Shown here: positions 24,070 to 33,336 of the stretch, piece after piece
How positions within the stretch are numbered: the stretch's first letter is position 1
How the letters are laid out: the number at the start of each line of letters is the position of its first letter
Assembly (NCBI RefSeq): GCF_000720185.1
Contig: NZ_JOIY01000008.1
Location: forward strand, 62,001 to 126,000
Length of the DNA: 64,000 nt
Source: Streptomyces sp. NRRL S-340
GTDB lineage: Bacteria; Actinomycetota; Actinomycetes; Streptomycetales; Streptomycetaceae
Direction of reading: 5' to 3'
Translations under genes and position numbers: made by a program
The notes under the pieces: model-generated
The model's input: the letters and a program-made list of their open reading frames with translations, nothing else
Told to the model about the DNA's origin: nothing
Database searches by the model: none

Positions 24070-25167
24070 ATGCGCACTGTGATCGCAGGAGCGGGCCTGG
24101 TCGGGCTCACCACCGCGGCCTCGCTGCGGCTGATCGGACATGAGGTCACCGTGCTGGAACACGCGCCGCAGGTGCGGGCCGCCGGGGCCGGCATCGCTCT
24201 GTGGCCCAACGCGCTGCGGGAGTTGGACACCCTCGGCATCGGCGACGAGGTGCGGCACATGGGCAGGACCGTCGACGCCAGGTTCTTCGACGCCGCCGGA
24301 CACCCGATGCGCGCCGCCGGCTACGACCCCGCCGCCCACCAGCTCCTGATGGTGCCGAGACCGGACCTGAACAACCTCCTCGCCGACACCCTCGGCAGGC
24401 ACCGGATCCGCCTGGGAACACACGTCACCGGCTTCACCGAACACGACACACACGTGGAAGTGCACCTCGCCGACGGCGCGCCGCTGCGGGCGGATCTGCT
24501 GATCGGAGCGGACGGCGTGTACTCCGACGTGCGCGCCGCCCTGGTGCCCGGCAGCGCGGCCGTCGCCCATGCCGGCAACTACGCCTGGCGGGCCGTGCTG
24601 CCCTCCGGGGACGAGCGGCCGGAGGGCACGTTCGTCACGATCGGCACCGCGCGGACCCGAGGCGGCTACACGCGGGTCGCCCAGGGCCGGACCATGTGGT
24701 GGGTCGGCCAGTTCGACGCCGGTGAACTGGCCGGCAGCAAGAGGGAGCGGGCGCTGCGGCGGGCCCGCAACGTGGCCGAGTCCGGCTGGCACGACGAGCT
24801 TCTGGAGATGATCGCCGCGACGCCGGAGGAGGCCATCCTGGAGAACCAGATCATGGTCGTCCCCGAGCTGCCGCGCTGGACCACGGACCGGGTCGCGCTG
24901 ATCGGGGACGCCGCGCACGGCCTGTCCCCGCACATCGCGGCGGGCGGCACCCTGGGCATCGAGGACGCCGGAGTGCTGCGCGCCGAACTGGCCGGCGGAG
25001 CCGCCACACCCGCCGCCCTAGCCCGCTACGAGAGTGCCCGCCGATCCCGGTTCGAGCAGGTGCGCGAGCACTCCGCCGCGATCGAGCACGCCCACGGCGC
25101 CGCCGAGTCCGCCGAGCGCTACGCCGCCTTCACTCACTGGATGATCACCACCGCACCCACTGCCTGA
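24070..25167 (+). CDS. FAD-dependent monooxygenase (group A hydroxylase)
   Basis: A 365-residue aromatic-hydroxylase-type flavoprotein. It shows the N-terminal FAD site RTVIAGAGLVGLTTAASL, the middle DG motif LIGADGVYSDVR, and the C-terminal GD motif RVALIGDAAHGLSPHIAAGG. Length and motifs fit TetX/PHBH-like single-component enzymes that use NAD(P)H and oxygen to hydroxylate a small aromatic or drug-like compound. A strong AGGAGGAACG precedes the ATG. Monocistronic, ended by a hairpin. Confidence 0.9.
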   Translation: MRTVIAGAGLVGLTTAASLRLIGHEVTVLEHAPQVRAAGAGIALWPNALRELDTLGIGDEVRHMGRTVDARFFDAAGHPMRAAGYDPAAHQLLMVPRPDLNNLLADTLGRHRIRLGTHVTGFTEHDTHVEVHLADGAPLRADLLIGADGVYSDVRAALVPGSAAVAHAGNYAWRAVLPSGDERPEGTFVTIGTARTRGGYTRVAQGRTMWWVGQFDAGELAGSKRERALRRARNVAESGWHDELLEMIAATPEEAILENQIMVVPELPRWTTDRVALIGDAAHGLSPHIAAGGTLGIEDAGVLRAELAGGAATPAALARYESARRSRFEQVREHSAAIEHAHGAAESAERYAAFTHWMITTAPTA

Positions 25168-25182
25168 CCTGCCGGCGGCGAG

Positions 25183-25199
25183 CCCGGACGCGGTCCGGG
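25183..25199 (+). terminator. Hairpin after the monooxygenase gene
   Basis: A perfect 7-bp stem CCCGGAC/GTCCGGG with a 3-nt loop, 15 bp after the stop. The rest of the ~300-bp gap up to the convergent OYE gene (25464) shows no gene. Confidence 0.55.
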
Positions 25200-25463
25200 C
25201 GGGGCGGTTGTGTCCTCGGCGGACGGACCGGCGACGGACCGGGGGAGTTCGGGTTCCATCCGGGGGATGACCGTCACCATGGCAGCCGTTCGGCGAGGCC
25301 GCACGAGTGGACCCGTGTGTGCCCTGGGCGGGGAGAGAGTGAGCGTGACCGGTCCTCCGCCACTGAACACCCCGTGCCTCGAAGCCGCCGCGACGGGGCC
25401 GGCCGAGGCGTCCGACCCGCCCGGCGCGAGACTGTCGGCGGCGCTCACACCGGAGGTCTGCGC

Positions 25464-26708
25464 TCAGGCAGCGCCCTGTGAGGCGGCCAGCCAGGCGCGG
25501 TAGCGGCGCAGGGCCCGTCGCTGCCTGCGCCACTCGGCGACGAGGGCGACGGCCGGGTGGGTGCCGGGTGTGGGGCGGCTTCCGCGGGCGACACGGCGCA
25601 TCTGGTGGCGGACCTGGGCCATGCCGGCGGCCGAGGCGAGGGCCTTGTCGGACCAGGTCACCGGCCGCAGTCGCTCGTCGGCCTCGCGGTCCTGGCGCCA
25701 GCGGCCGGGCAGGTCCGGGGTGACGGCGAGGGCCGTGCCCATCCCGATGAGCGCCACACCGCTGTCGAGGACCCTCTCGGCGGTGCGGCGCTGGGTGATG
25801 CCGCCTGTCAGCATCAGGGGCAGCGGGCTTGTGGTGACCAGGTCTTTCGCCAGGTCGAGGAAGTACGCCTCGCGGGCCTGGGTGCGTGCGTCGGCCGGGC
25901 GGCCCGACATCGCCGGACTCTCGTAGCTGCCGCCGGACAGTTCGACCAGGTCGACGCCGAGCGGCGCGAGCATCCCGATCACCTGGCGTGCGTCGTCGGC
26001 GTCGAACCCGCCGCGCTGGAAGTCGGCGGAGTTGAGCTTCACCGCGACCGCGAAGGACGGGGAGACGGCGGCGCGCACGGCCCGGACGACGTCCAGCAGC
26101 ATCCGGGCCCGGTTCTCCAACGATCCGCCCCACCGGTCGGTGCGCTTGTTGACCAGGGGGGACAGGAACTGCGACAGCAGGTAGCCGTGTGCGGCGTGGA
26201 CCTCCACGCCGTCGAAGCCCGCCTGCTCGGCGCGCTGGGCGGTGACCGCGTACCGGGTCACGGTGGCCTGGATCTGCTCGGGGGTCATGGCGACGGGCTT
26301 GCCGAAGCGGCCGCTGTGCTTGCCGAGGTCGACGGCGACCGCGGACGGGCCCCATACGACTCCGGGCATGTCGGATCCGATCTGGCGCCCGGGGTGGTTG
26401 ATCTGCATCCAGATCGCTCCGCCGCCGGACCTGCCGGCCTTGGCCCACTCGACGAACGGCTCGAGCGGTGCCGCCTGGTCGAGCACCACGCCGGCCGGGC
26501 CGGTCAGCGCCTCGGCGTGGACCATGACGTTGCCGGTGATCAGCAGTCCGGTGCCACCGGCGGCCCAGCGCCGGTAGAGCCCGAACAACTCCTCGTCCGG
26601 GAGCTGGCCGTGGCCGGCCATGTTCTCCTCCATGGCCGCCTTGGCGATCCGGTTGTTCAGTACCTGCCCGGAGCGCAGGGACAGGGGCGAGAACAGCTCG
26701 CTCGTCAT
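25464..26708 (-). CDS. NADH:flavin oxidoreductase, Old Yellow Enzyme family
   Basis: A 414-residue FMN enzyme. Family marks are LFSPLSLRSGQVLNNRIAKA at the start, MQINHPGRQ, FDGVEVHAAHGYLLSQFLSP followed by NKRTDRWGGSLENR, and the late barrel strands VDLVELSGG and LMLTGGITQR. It reduces activated C=C bonds or related substrates. Divergent from a TetR gene across a short gap containing a perfect palindrome, so it is very likely repressed by that TetR. Confidence 0.9.
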   Translation of the reverse strand: MTSELFSPLSLRSGQVLNNRIAKAAMEENMAGHGQLPDEELFGLYRRWAAGGTGLLITGNVMVHAEALTGPAGVVLDQAAPLEPFVEWAKAGRSGGGAIWMQINHPGRQIGSDMPGVVWGPSAVAVDLGKHSGRFGKPVAMTPEQIQATVTRYAVTAQRAEQAGFDGVEVHAAHGYLLSQFLSPLVNKRTDRWGGSLENRARMLLDVVRAVRAAVSPSFAVAVKLNSADFQRGGFDADDARQVIGMLAPLGVDLVELSGGSYESPAMSGRPADARTQAREAYFLDLAKDLVTTSPLPLMLTGGITQRRTAERVLDSGVALIGMGTALAVTPDLPGRWRQDREADERLRPVTWSDKALASAAGMAQVRHQMRRVARGSRPTPGTHPAVALVAEWRRQRRALRRYRAWLAASQGAA

Positions 26709-26743
26709 CCGGGTTCCCCTCTCTGTCTCGATCTCGATCGCTT

Positions 26744-26759
26744 ACGATGTATGCATCGT
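26744..26759. promoter_or_regulatory. Probable TetR operator between OYE and tetR
   Basis: A perfect palindrome ACGATG-TATG-CATCGT is centred 43 bp before the OYE start and about 58 bp before the divergent tetR start, in the only AT-rich part of the gap. Its size and place fit a TetR dimer site controlling both genes. Confidence 0.6.
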
Positions 26760-26809
26760 TCACATTAAGACAGTGATGTAAGCGGCGTAAACATGAGGGA
26801 GTGTGACCT

Positions 26810-27409
26810 ATGTCGCCAGCGAGCGGCACCTATCACCACGGCGATCTGCGCGCCGCCTGTCTGCGTGCCGCGCGGGAGCTGCTGGAGGAGGACGGCAGCG
26901 CCGGGCTGTCCCTGCGGGCGGTGGCACGGCGGGCCGGCGTGTCGGCGACGGCTCCCTACCGCCACTACGCCGACCGTGACGCGTTGGTCTCGGCGGTCGC
27001 CGCGCAGGGCTACCGTGAACTCGCCGGACATCTGGCCGCCGCGCATCCCTCGCCCAGGACTCCTGATGAGCTCGCCGCGGTCGCCGTCGCCTACGTCCGC
27101 TTCGCGCTGGACCGGCCGGCGCTGTTCCGGGTGATGTTCGCGGAGCCCTGCGATCCGAACAGCGAGGAACGGGTTACCGCGACCGCCGCGATCTCGGAAT
27201 ACGTCCGCGGCATCGTCCGCGGTGCCTTCCCCGGCGCCGACGCGGAGGCGCTGTCGACCACGGTGTGGGCCCTCGTCCACGGTCTGGCCTTCCTGCACCT
27301 CGACGGCAAGCTCGACACCTCCACCCCCGACGTCGTCGCAGGCCAGGTGCGCGCCGCCGTCAACGCACTGTTCACCGTCCCCGCGGCGCCGTCGCAGGCG
27401 AGGGGGTAG
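26810..27409 (+). CDS. TetR-family repressor with WHG-type C-terminal domain
   Basis: A 199-residue regulator starting YHHGDLRAACLRAARELL, with helix-turn-helix LSLRAVARRAGVSATAPYRH followed by YADRDALV. The C-terminal domain contains VWALVHGLAFLHLDGKL, the WHG-like motif of this subgroup. GAGGGAG precedes the ATG. Likely local repressor of the divergent Old Yellow Enzyme gene through the palindrome in between; inducer unknown. Confidence 0.9.
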   Translation: MSPASGTYHHGDLRAACLRAARELLEEDGSAGLSLRAVARRAGVSATAPYRHYADRDALVSAVAAQGYRELAGHLAAAHPSPRTPDELAAVAVAYVRFALDRPALFRVMFAEPCDPNSEERVTATAAISEYVRGIVRGAFPGADAEALSTTVWALVHGLAFLHLDGKLDTSTPDVVAGQVRAAVNALFTVPAAPSQARG

Positions 27410-27734
27410 CGGGTCGCGCGCCATCGGTACGGGCCATCGGTACGGGCCGGCGGGCGGGCGGCACGGCATCGTCCGGCTTCCGTGCCGATCGGCTCCGTAC
27501 TCGATCGACTCCGTCGGCTCCCGTGTCGAGGGGTGCGGCCTCGCGGCGACCGCGGCGCGGTCCCGGCGGTCCGGGGGTACGGACGAGGTCTGCTGCATTG
27601 GCGGTACCGGGGTCACCGGGTCGGGGGAAGGAACCCCCGGCTGCCGGGCCGGTCGTCCCGATCGGGTGTGATCATCACACAGAGATGACATGAAGACTCC
27701 GGGCAGTCACCGCCCCTGGCAGGAGGGCCCCTCG

Positions 27735-28154
27735 ATGAGCCTGTTCGTGCAACCCCTTCTCGGTGTCGCCGCGGCGATCGCCATAGGCGCGGCGGTCCCG
27801 CTCGGGACCGCCGCCTCCCCCGCCGTCACCGCCGAGGGCTCCCCCGCCGTCACCGCCGAGGGCTCCTCCGCCGTCGCCGCCGAGGGCACCCATTGCGACC
27901 GCGCCGACCAGGACGTGTGGGGCAGCGGGCCCAGCCGCAACCTGACCGCCCGGCTCTGCAGCATCCCGGCCCACCAGAAACGCTGGTACACCGTAGAGGT
28001 CGACACGCTCATGCAGACCTACTACAAGGGCGACACCCCGGAGGGGGGAGTCGACCGGACCAGGGCCCTGCGCCACAGGACCATCAGGTGCCTCGGATAC
28101 ACCCGCGACAGCGACACCGGCACGGTCGACTGGTTCGGCTGCCCGCCCGTCTGA
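27735..28154 (+). CDS. Small secreted protein with internal 8-residue repeats
   Basis: A 139-residue protein. An N-terminal signal peptide (LLGVAAAIAIGAAVPLGTAA) is followed by three copies of an 8-residue repeat (SPAVTAEG type) and a ~90-residue domain with four cysteines (HCD, ARLC, RCLG, FGCPP) that could form two disulphides. The start is the ATG behind AGGAGGG. Family not recognised. Probably extracellular; function unknown. Confidence 0.7.
   Translation: MSLFVQPLLGVAAAIAIGAAVPLGTAASPAVTAEGSPAVTAEGSSAVAAEGTHCDRADQDVWGSGPSRNLTARLCSIPAHQKRWYTVEVDTLMQTYYKGDTPEGGVDRTRALRHRTIRCLGYTRDSDTGTVDWFGCPPV
27816..27887 (+). repeat. Three tandem copies of a 24-bp coding repeat
   Basis: Units at 27816-27839, 27840-27863 and 27864-27887; the first two are identical, the third has two changes. 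In frame within the secreted protein gene just after the signal peptide. Confidence 0.9.
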
Positions 28155-28275
28155 CGCGCCCGTCCCGGCTTCCCGCGGCCGGCCTCGCGGCGCGGCGGCG
28201 GTCCACCGCTTCACCGCCGGCGCCGAGCGAGGCGTCGGCGGCCGAGGAACGGAAAGGACGTCGCCGGAACCGCCC

Positions 28276-28402
28276 TTAGAGCTGCGAACAAAAGGGGCGC
28301 CCGGCTCGCGGCGTCCGGCACGCACGCTCGCGGCGTTGCCGAAAGGCCCTGGTAGCTCCGCTACAAGGACCTTCCGGCGCCTTGCGATCGCACGCACCGG
28401 AC
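28276..28402 (+). mobile_element. MITE-like element, copy C, right end missing
   Basis: Left flank TTA and the end GAGCTGCGAACAAAAGGGGC are identical to copy A, followed by ~110 matching bp through the hairpin to CACGCACCGGAC. The right terminal repeat is deleted. Read on the reverse strand it supplies the last ~38 codons and the TAA stop of the isomerase gene. Confidence 0.85.
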
Positions 28403-29118
28403 GGCGAGGGGTCGGCGGGACGCCGTCCCCACAGCAGCAGCACCCGGGTGGCGGCGTCGCTCTCGATCGTGGCGGGACCCTCGGGAGCGGCCAGCCGGAT
28501 GCTGCACCCGTCACCGCCAGTGTCGGCAGGCACGACGACGTCGTCCGTGCCCGGCGTGCGCAACCGTCCCTCGAACGGTTCGTCGCCGGGTCCGAAGTCC
28601 AGTGCGGCGCGGCCCCGGACCAGCAGCGGGCGGCCGACCGACACCACACTGTGCTCGGTCATCCACGGTTCGTCGAGCGCCCGCACGGCGGTGGGGTCGT
28701 CGCCGGTCAGGTCCCAGCGGTGCAGGATCAGCTCCTCCCTCATGTGTTCCGCGAAGAACGGGACCTTCACGGTCCGGCCGGTCCACATGACCTCCGTCTG
28801 CGGGGACAGGTCCCACGCGGCGGCAGCGGCGGTCTCGGCGAGCCGTTCGCAGTGGCCCAGGAAAGCGGCCCAGAGTTGCGGGCCGGACATCCGCCGGTAC
28901 GGAGCCTCCCGCTCGAAGCCCCTGGTCTCCACAGGTGTTCCCGCGAGGCACGCCTGGAGCACCCGGGTCAGTTCCTCGGCGTTGCCCGTCTGGTGGACCA
29001 GGACGTCCCGTACCGTCCACGCCTCGCACCAGGTGCCGTCGTCGGGCCGCCGCGCCTGCACGGCGCGGAGGAACGGGACCAGTTCCGGCAGGGTCTCCTC
29101 GACCCGGGAGGGGATCAT
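28276..29118 (-). CDS. Mycothiol-dependent maleylpyruvate isomerase-family protein with element-derived C-terminus
   Basis: A 280-residue DinB-fold protein. The N-terminal domain shows FLRAVQARRPDDGTWCEAWT with the conserved VRDVLVHQTGN (metal-ligand His), and a further HMREELILHRWDLTG pair. Family members use mycothiol and a metal to isomerise or transfer thiols. Its last ~38 residues (from about CDRKAPEGPC to FCSQL) are encoded entirely by mobile element copy C, which also gives the stop codon, so the native C-terminus has been lost. The start was placed at the ATG 29116-29118; the ribosome site is weak. May still fold, since the added tail follows the second domain. Confidence 0.75.
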   Translation of the reverse strand: MIPSRVEETLPELVPFLRAVQARRPDDGTWCEAWTVRDVLVHQTGNAEELTRVLQACLAGTPVETRGFEREAPYRRMSGPQLWAAFLGHCERLAETAAAAAWDLSPQTEVMWTGRTVKVPFFAEHMREELILHRWDLTGDDPTAVRALDEPWMTEHSVVSVGRPLLVRGRAALDFGPGDEPFEGRLRTPGTDDVVVPADTGGDGCSIRLAAPEGPATIESDAATRVLLLWGRRPADPSPSGACDRKAPEGPCSGATRAFRQRRERACRTPRAGRPFCSQL

Positions 29119-29152
29119 GTGCGATGGGTATCCCGACCGGACCGCCCGCCAA

Positions 29153-29215
29153 ACCGGCGTCTCCCGCGGACCGGCCGTCTCCCGCGCACCGGCCGTCTCC
29201 CGCGGACCGGCGGTG
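29153..29215. repeat. 18-bp imperfect tandem repeat
   Basis: About 3.5 copies of an 18-bp unit like CCGGCCGTCTCCCGCGGA lie just upstream of the isomerase start, between it and the divergent small gene. In-frame on either strand, but not part of a supported gene. Confidence 0.75.
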
Positions 29216-29281
29216 CCCGTCGGCCGACGCGTGCGGCGCCCACCGAGCCACCGCCCGTCCCTGTTCTTCCTGCTGCTCGCC

Positions 29282-29581
29282 ATGGTCCGGCTGCTCCCGC
29301 ACTACGGCTGGACCGTCGAGGACGACGAGCCCGGCGAGCTACTCCTGGCCCGCCTGCGGGAGAAGCTGACCCCCCTGGGCTTCGAACCGTGGCGGGAGAT
29401 GACCTGCCGCGGCGAGTACCACGGCGGCCCCGACGTCATCGTCTGCCACGACCCGTGCAGCGACTACCTCAGCGAACTCACCGTCTTCGGCCGCACCCGC
29501 GAGGCACTCGGACACCTCGCGCAGACCCTCGGCGTCGACTGGTCCGATGACGTCCGCGAACCCGAAAGCCGCCACCGCTGA
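29282..29581 (+). CDS. Conserved-looking hypothetical protein
   Basis: A 99-residue soluble, acidic protein: LLPHYGWTVEDDEPGELLLA, WREMTCRGEYHGGPDVIVCH, then YLSELTVFGRTREALGHLAQ. Codon bias is good throughout, unlike the upstream in-frame extension, which is repeat-derived. No family recognised and no clear ribosome site. Divergent from the isomerase gene and 111 bp before the phosphatase gene. Function unknown. Confidence 0.55.
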   Translation: MVRLLPHYGWTVEDDEPGELLLARLREKLTPLGFEPWREMTCRGEYHGGPDVIVCHDPCSDYLSELTVFGRTREALGHLAQTLGVDWSDDVREPESRHR

Positions 29582-29692
29582 TCACTCTCCTGCCGCCCTG
29601 GCGCCGGGAAGCGAAGGCAGCGCGGGGACACGCACGGCGCTCCCCGCGCGAAGCCCTCGCCTGCCACCCGGACCCGTGGCAATGTTGGGTAG

Positions 29693-30823
29693 GTGCGGAT
29701 CGAGCAGGACTTCCTGCCATACCTGCGGAAGCCGAGTCATGCGCTGCTGGCGATCCCCGTCGCGCTCATCGTGGTGATCACGGCAGTGGACCAGCTCGTG
29801 CCCGAGGACATCCACCTCAGTCCGCTGCTGGTCGTCGCTCCCGCCGTCACCGCCTACTTCGCCAATGCCTGGACGACCGCGCTGATCGGGTTGCTCGCCG
29901 TGGGCGCGCAGGCGTACATCGGCTGGCGCTTCGACGTGCTGACGACACGCAACGTGCTGGTGCAGATCCTCGCCCTGGCGGTGCTGTCCGCCATGGTCGT
30001 CTTCTTCTGCGTGGTACGGGAGCGCCGCAGCCGCCAGCTGGCCCGCATGCGCACCATCGCCGAGGCCACACAGCACGCCCTGCTGTGGCCGCTGCCCGAC
30101 CAGCTCGGCTGCGTGCGGATCGCCGTGCTCTACCTCGCCTCCGAGGACGATGCCCAGATCGGCGGTGACCTCTACGCCGCCACCACCACCGAAACCGGCA
30201 CCCGCATCATGATCGGCGACGTACGCGGCAAAGGCCTGCCCGCCATCGGCGAGGCAGCCCTGCTCATCAGCGCCTTCCGGGAAGCCACCCACCAGCACGC
30301 CACGCTGCCGACGCTCGCCACCGCCCTGGAACAGAGCGTCACCCGGAACCTGGCCCACCTGGGGCGCACCGCGGAAGCCGAGGAGCGCTTCGTCACAGCG
30401 CTGCTGGTGGAGATTCCCGACGAGGACAACATCACCCAGGTCATCAGCTGCGGGCACCCGCCACCGCTGCTGCTCAGCTCCAACGGCGCCGGCACGGTCG
30501 CGCTCCACCCGGCGCTCCCCCTCGGCGTCGGCGGCCTGGGACCGGCCGACAACAGCGTCGACGTCTTCTCCTTCGAACCCGGCGACACCCTCCTGCTCTA
30601 CACCGACGGCGTCATCGAGACCCGCGACGCCGACGGCACCTTCTACCCACTCGCCGAACGGGCCGCCCAGTGGGCGGACGACAGCCCCGAGGAACTCGTG
30701 CGCCTCCTGCGGCACGACCTGATGGCGCACGCCGGCGGCCGACTCGACGACGACGCCGCGGTCATCGCCCTGCGCCGCACCCACTACGGCCGCCGGGACC
30801 AGACACCGGCAGCGGCCCCGTGA
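29693..30823 (+). CDS. Membrane-anchored SpoIIE/PP2C-type serine phosphatase
   Basis: A 376-residue protein: about four N-terminal helices (LLAIPVALIVVITAVDQLV to LSAMVVFFCVV), a linker, then a PPM-type phosphatase domain with metal-binding motifs QIGGDLYAA, IGDVRGKGLPA, RFVTALLVEI, ISCGHPPPLLL, LLLYTDGVIETRD and the final DDDAAVIAL. Such enzymes dephosphorylate anti-sigma-factor antagonists in partner-switching systems; no antagonist or sigma gene is adjacent. GTG start. Likely acts at the membrane in response to a cell-envelope signal. Confidence 0.92.
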   Translation: MRIEQDFLPYLRKPSHALLAIPVALIVVITAVDQLVPEDIHLSPLLVVAPAVTAYFANAWTTALIGLLAVGAQAYIGWRFDVLTTRNVLVQILALAVLSAMVVFFCVVRERRSRQLARMRTIAEATQHALLWPLPDQLGCVRIAVLYLASEDDAQIGGDLYAATTTETGTRIMIGDVRGKGLPAIGEAALLISAFREATHQHATLPTLATALEQSVTRNLAHLGRTAEAEERFVTALLVEIPDEDNITQVISCGHPPPLLLSSNGAGTVALHPALPLGVGGLGPADNSVDVFSFEPGDTLLLYTDGVIETRDADGTFYPLAERAAQWADDSPEELVRLLRHDLMAHAGGRLDDDAAVIALRRTHYGRRDQTPAAAP

Positions 30824-31064
30824 GGCCACGGCTCTGCGCCAGGGGGGAGGCTCACCTCCCACCAGGGGGGGCGGCTCACCTCAGTGGGCGGTGAAGCCCG
30901 CCGCCCGGCCCGCCGCGCCCGGGTCTGGCAGGAGCGGGGCATGGCCTTCTCGGCCTCCACGGAGATCCCCTGGCCGTGACCGGGCCCGTACACCGACCGC
31001 AGCCGCTCCGCCGCCCCCCGAACGGCCCTCCAGGTGCCGTACGAGCTGGTGGGCGGCGGAGAAC

Positions 31065-31107
31065 CGACGGCCGCCCCGCAGAGAATCCGTCCGCGGGGCG
31101 GCCGTCG
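31065..31107 (-). terminator. 15-bp stem terminator after the Ig-repeat gene
   Basis: Perfect 15-bp inverted repeat (CGACGGCCGCCCCGC and complement) with a 13-nt loop, 32 bp beyond the stop of the reverse-strand gene. The intervening bases hold a partial duplicate of the gene's last ~25 bp (TCACTTCGTGAAG). A weaker hairpin GGGAGG/CCTCCC at 30845-30860 follows the phosphatase gene. Confidence 0.8.
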
Positions 31108-31138
31108 CTCACTTCACTTCGTGAAGGAGGAGTACCTC

Positions 31139-33175
31139 TCACTTCGTGAAGTAGAAGTACCTCCAGGCGCCGTTGGTCGTGGAGTTGACGGTGTCGCCCG
31201 ACGCGCCGTTCACGTAGGAAGCGCGTACGCGCATCCGGTAGCCCGTGTCGTGCGTGCCCGTCAGCGTGACGGCCGACTTGCCGTTGGAGCCGAGCTGGAA
31301 GAACTGCGAGCCCGCGTCGCGCCACTTGCCCTGGTAGTAGATTTCGAGGGACAGCTTGTGCTTGCGCCCCGGGTAGTAGCTCATCGTGGTCGTGAAGAGC
31401 GGGTTCGTCTTCTTGTGGAAGTACGCGTACGGCGTCGAGCCGATCTTCGCCGTCCTGTACTGCTTCGAGATGCCGGTCGAGACCCTCACCTGCGCGTACG
31501 CCGTGGACGTGACCGTCTTCGGCGCGTACTTGCCGTCACCCGCGAACACGGCCGTCACCGTGGTGTCGCGGGTCATGTCGACCGTCGCCGACAGATCACC
31601 CCTGGAGTTGACCCTGGCGGACTTGACCCGTTTCCTGGGCTTGTCCGACCCGTACGGGTCCACGTACAGCTCGACCGTGCGGTTCTTGTACGTCTTGCCG
31701 AGGTGGGCGGTGAACGAGACGTCCTTGCCGTACGCGTACAGCGCCTTGTCGTGGTTCAGCGTCAGCGTGGGCACGGTCCGGGGCACGGTGACCTTGCCGG
31801 AACCGGACGCGGCCGAGCGCGACGCGTCGCCCGCGTAGGACACCTTGTACGTGACCTGGCCGCCGGCGGTCGGGGTGTCGGTGAAGGAGAAGGCGCCGTC
31901 CGGCCTCAGCGTCACCGGGCTGAGCGTCTTGCCCTTCGGCGACTCGACGTCGGTCCGGGTGACCGTGGCCTTGGTGCCCGCCGGGAAGGCGCCCTTGGAC
32001 ACCACCTTGCCGGTGACCGTGAGCTTCTTGCCGAGCGCGGACTTCGACGGGGCGTTCACGGTGACCTTGGTCGCCGACTTCGTCGGATCGGTCAGCACCC
32101 GCAGGGCGTAGACGTCGCTGTACACGTTGGTGGTGAGGGCGAAGACGCGGCTGCGGTCCGGGGCCCAGGCAAGGCCCGCCTCGTGCAGGTCGTTCGTGGC
32201 GGTGGTGCTGCCGCTGCTGTAGGGGAAGTCGTACGTGCGCAGGGCGGATGTGGCGTTCGACGGATAGACGAAGACGTCCGGCGAGAACTGGGCGCTCCCG
32301 AGGGCGATCATGCCGTCCGGCGCGACGGCCACGGCGTCGACCCACGAACCCGTGCGGTACGAACCCACCAGCGTCAGGTCGGAAGCCGAGAACACCTGGG
32401 CGGCGTCCTGCGGGGAGCCGCCGCCCACGATCAGCTTCTTGCCGTCCGGGGTGACGTCGAAGTCCTTGAGGTACGCGGGGGACTGACCGTCGACCACATG
32501 CGGACCGTAGGCCACCTCCCGCGGTGCGCCCGACGAGACGTCGTACACGGCGAGCGAGACGGTGCTGGAACCCTCCTGGGCCGCGGCCAGGACATCGGGG
32601 GCGCCGGGGTCGGAGGCCAGACGCGGTGCGGAGTACCAGCTGTTCGCGCCGTCCGAGGGCAGCGTCACTTCCGCGTCGGGCGACGACACGTCGATCGAGC
32701 CGATCTGGCCGCGGTAGGCCTCGTCCGGACCGTTGAACCCGAACCAGAGCTTGCCTCCGGCCATCGCGGGATACCTCGGTTCGATGCCCTTGCCGAGGGC
32801 GTACCGCTTGGTCTCGGTGAGCGTGGCCGTGTCGATGACGGCGATCGATCCGGCCTGCGACACCGCCGCGTACACGGTGCCGGAGTCGGTGGACAGCTCC
32901 AGGCCGGTCACGCCCGGCAGCGAACCGATCGTGCGGACGACCTTGCCGCTGTAATCCGTCGCGACGACCTTGCCGGACACCGGATCACTGATGAAAACCC
33001 GCTGGTGGACGCCGTCCACCAGGATGTCGCCGCTCGACTTGATCGGCAGCGGGACGCTCGAATCGGCGGCGGCCGGGCCGGCCGCACCGCTGACGAGGAC
33101 GACGGAGCTGAAGAGGACCGCGAGCGCCGTCGCGGTCGCGGTTCTGCGCGTGCGCAAAGTTACTGATACCCCCAC
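31139..33175 (-). CDS. Secreted β-propeller/Ig-like repeat protein
   Basis: A 678-residue exported protein. The signal peptide ends ~GAAGPAAADS. Residues ~45-380 look like a YVTN-type β-propeller (HQRVFISDPVSGKVVATDY, GLELSTDSGTVYAAVSQAGS, KDFDVTPDGKKLIVGG). Residues ~385-560 form two bacterial Ig-like units (KVTVNAPSKSALGKKLTVTG; VTYKVSYAGDAS; YGKDVSFTAHLG; TVTAVFAGDGKY). An end domain rich in aromatic residues closes with WRYFYFTK. The start codon is GTG. Probably a surface or extracellular adhesion/binding protein; no catalytic motif seen. Single-gene unit with strong terminator. Confidence 0.85.
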   Translation of the reverse strand: MGVSVTLRTRRTATATALAVLFSSVVLVSGAAGPAAADSSVPLPIKSSGDILVDGVHQRVFISDPVSGKVVATDYSGKVVRTIGSLPGVTGLELSTDSGTVYAAVSQAGSIAVIDTATLTETKRYALGKGIEPRYPAMAGGKLWFGFNGPDEAYRGQIGSIDVSSPDAEVTLPSDGANSWYSAPRLASDPGAPDVLAAAQEGSSTVSLAVYDVSSGAPREVAYGPHVVDGQSPAYLKDFDVTPDGKKLIVGGGSPQDAAQVFSASDLTLVGSYRTGSWVDAVAVAPDGMIALGSAQFSPDVFVYPSNATSALRTYDFPYSSGSTTATNDLHEAGLAWAPDRSRVFALTTNVYSDVYALRVLTDPTKSATKVTVNAPSKSALGKKLTVTGKVVSKGAFPAGTKATVTRTDVESPKGKTLSPVTLRPDGAFSFTDTPTAGGQVTYKVSYAGDASRSAASGSGKVTVPRTVPTLTLNHDKALYAYGKDVSFTAHLGKTYKNRTVELYVDPYGSDKPRKRVKSARVNSRGDLSATVDMTRDTTVTAVFAGDGKYAPKTVTSTAYAQVRVSTGISKQYRTAKIGSTPYAYFHKKTNPLFTTTMSYYPGRKHKLSLEIYYQGKWRDAGSQFFQLGSNGKSAVTLTGTHDTGYRMRVRASYVNGASGDTVNSTTNGAWRYFYFTK

Positions 33176-33336
33176 GGTAAGAGAGGCCGCTCGACGCCCG
33201 CGATGAGAGACAGGCGGCGGCCCGCATCGCAGAGTACGACATCGAAGAAGGCGACGGCCCGCCCGTCACGGCCGGCCTGACCGCCGAGATCACGACCGAC
33301 TCGTGGCGGCCCACGGCTGACCGGCTCAGCCCGCCC

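Noticed and set aside
31034..33166. A 710-codon forward frame opposite the Ig-repeat gene
   Set aside because: Antisense shadow created by high GC content; the reverse-strand protein has a signal peptide and recognisable domains.
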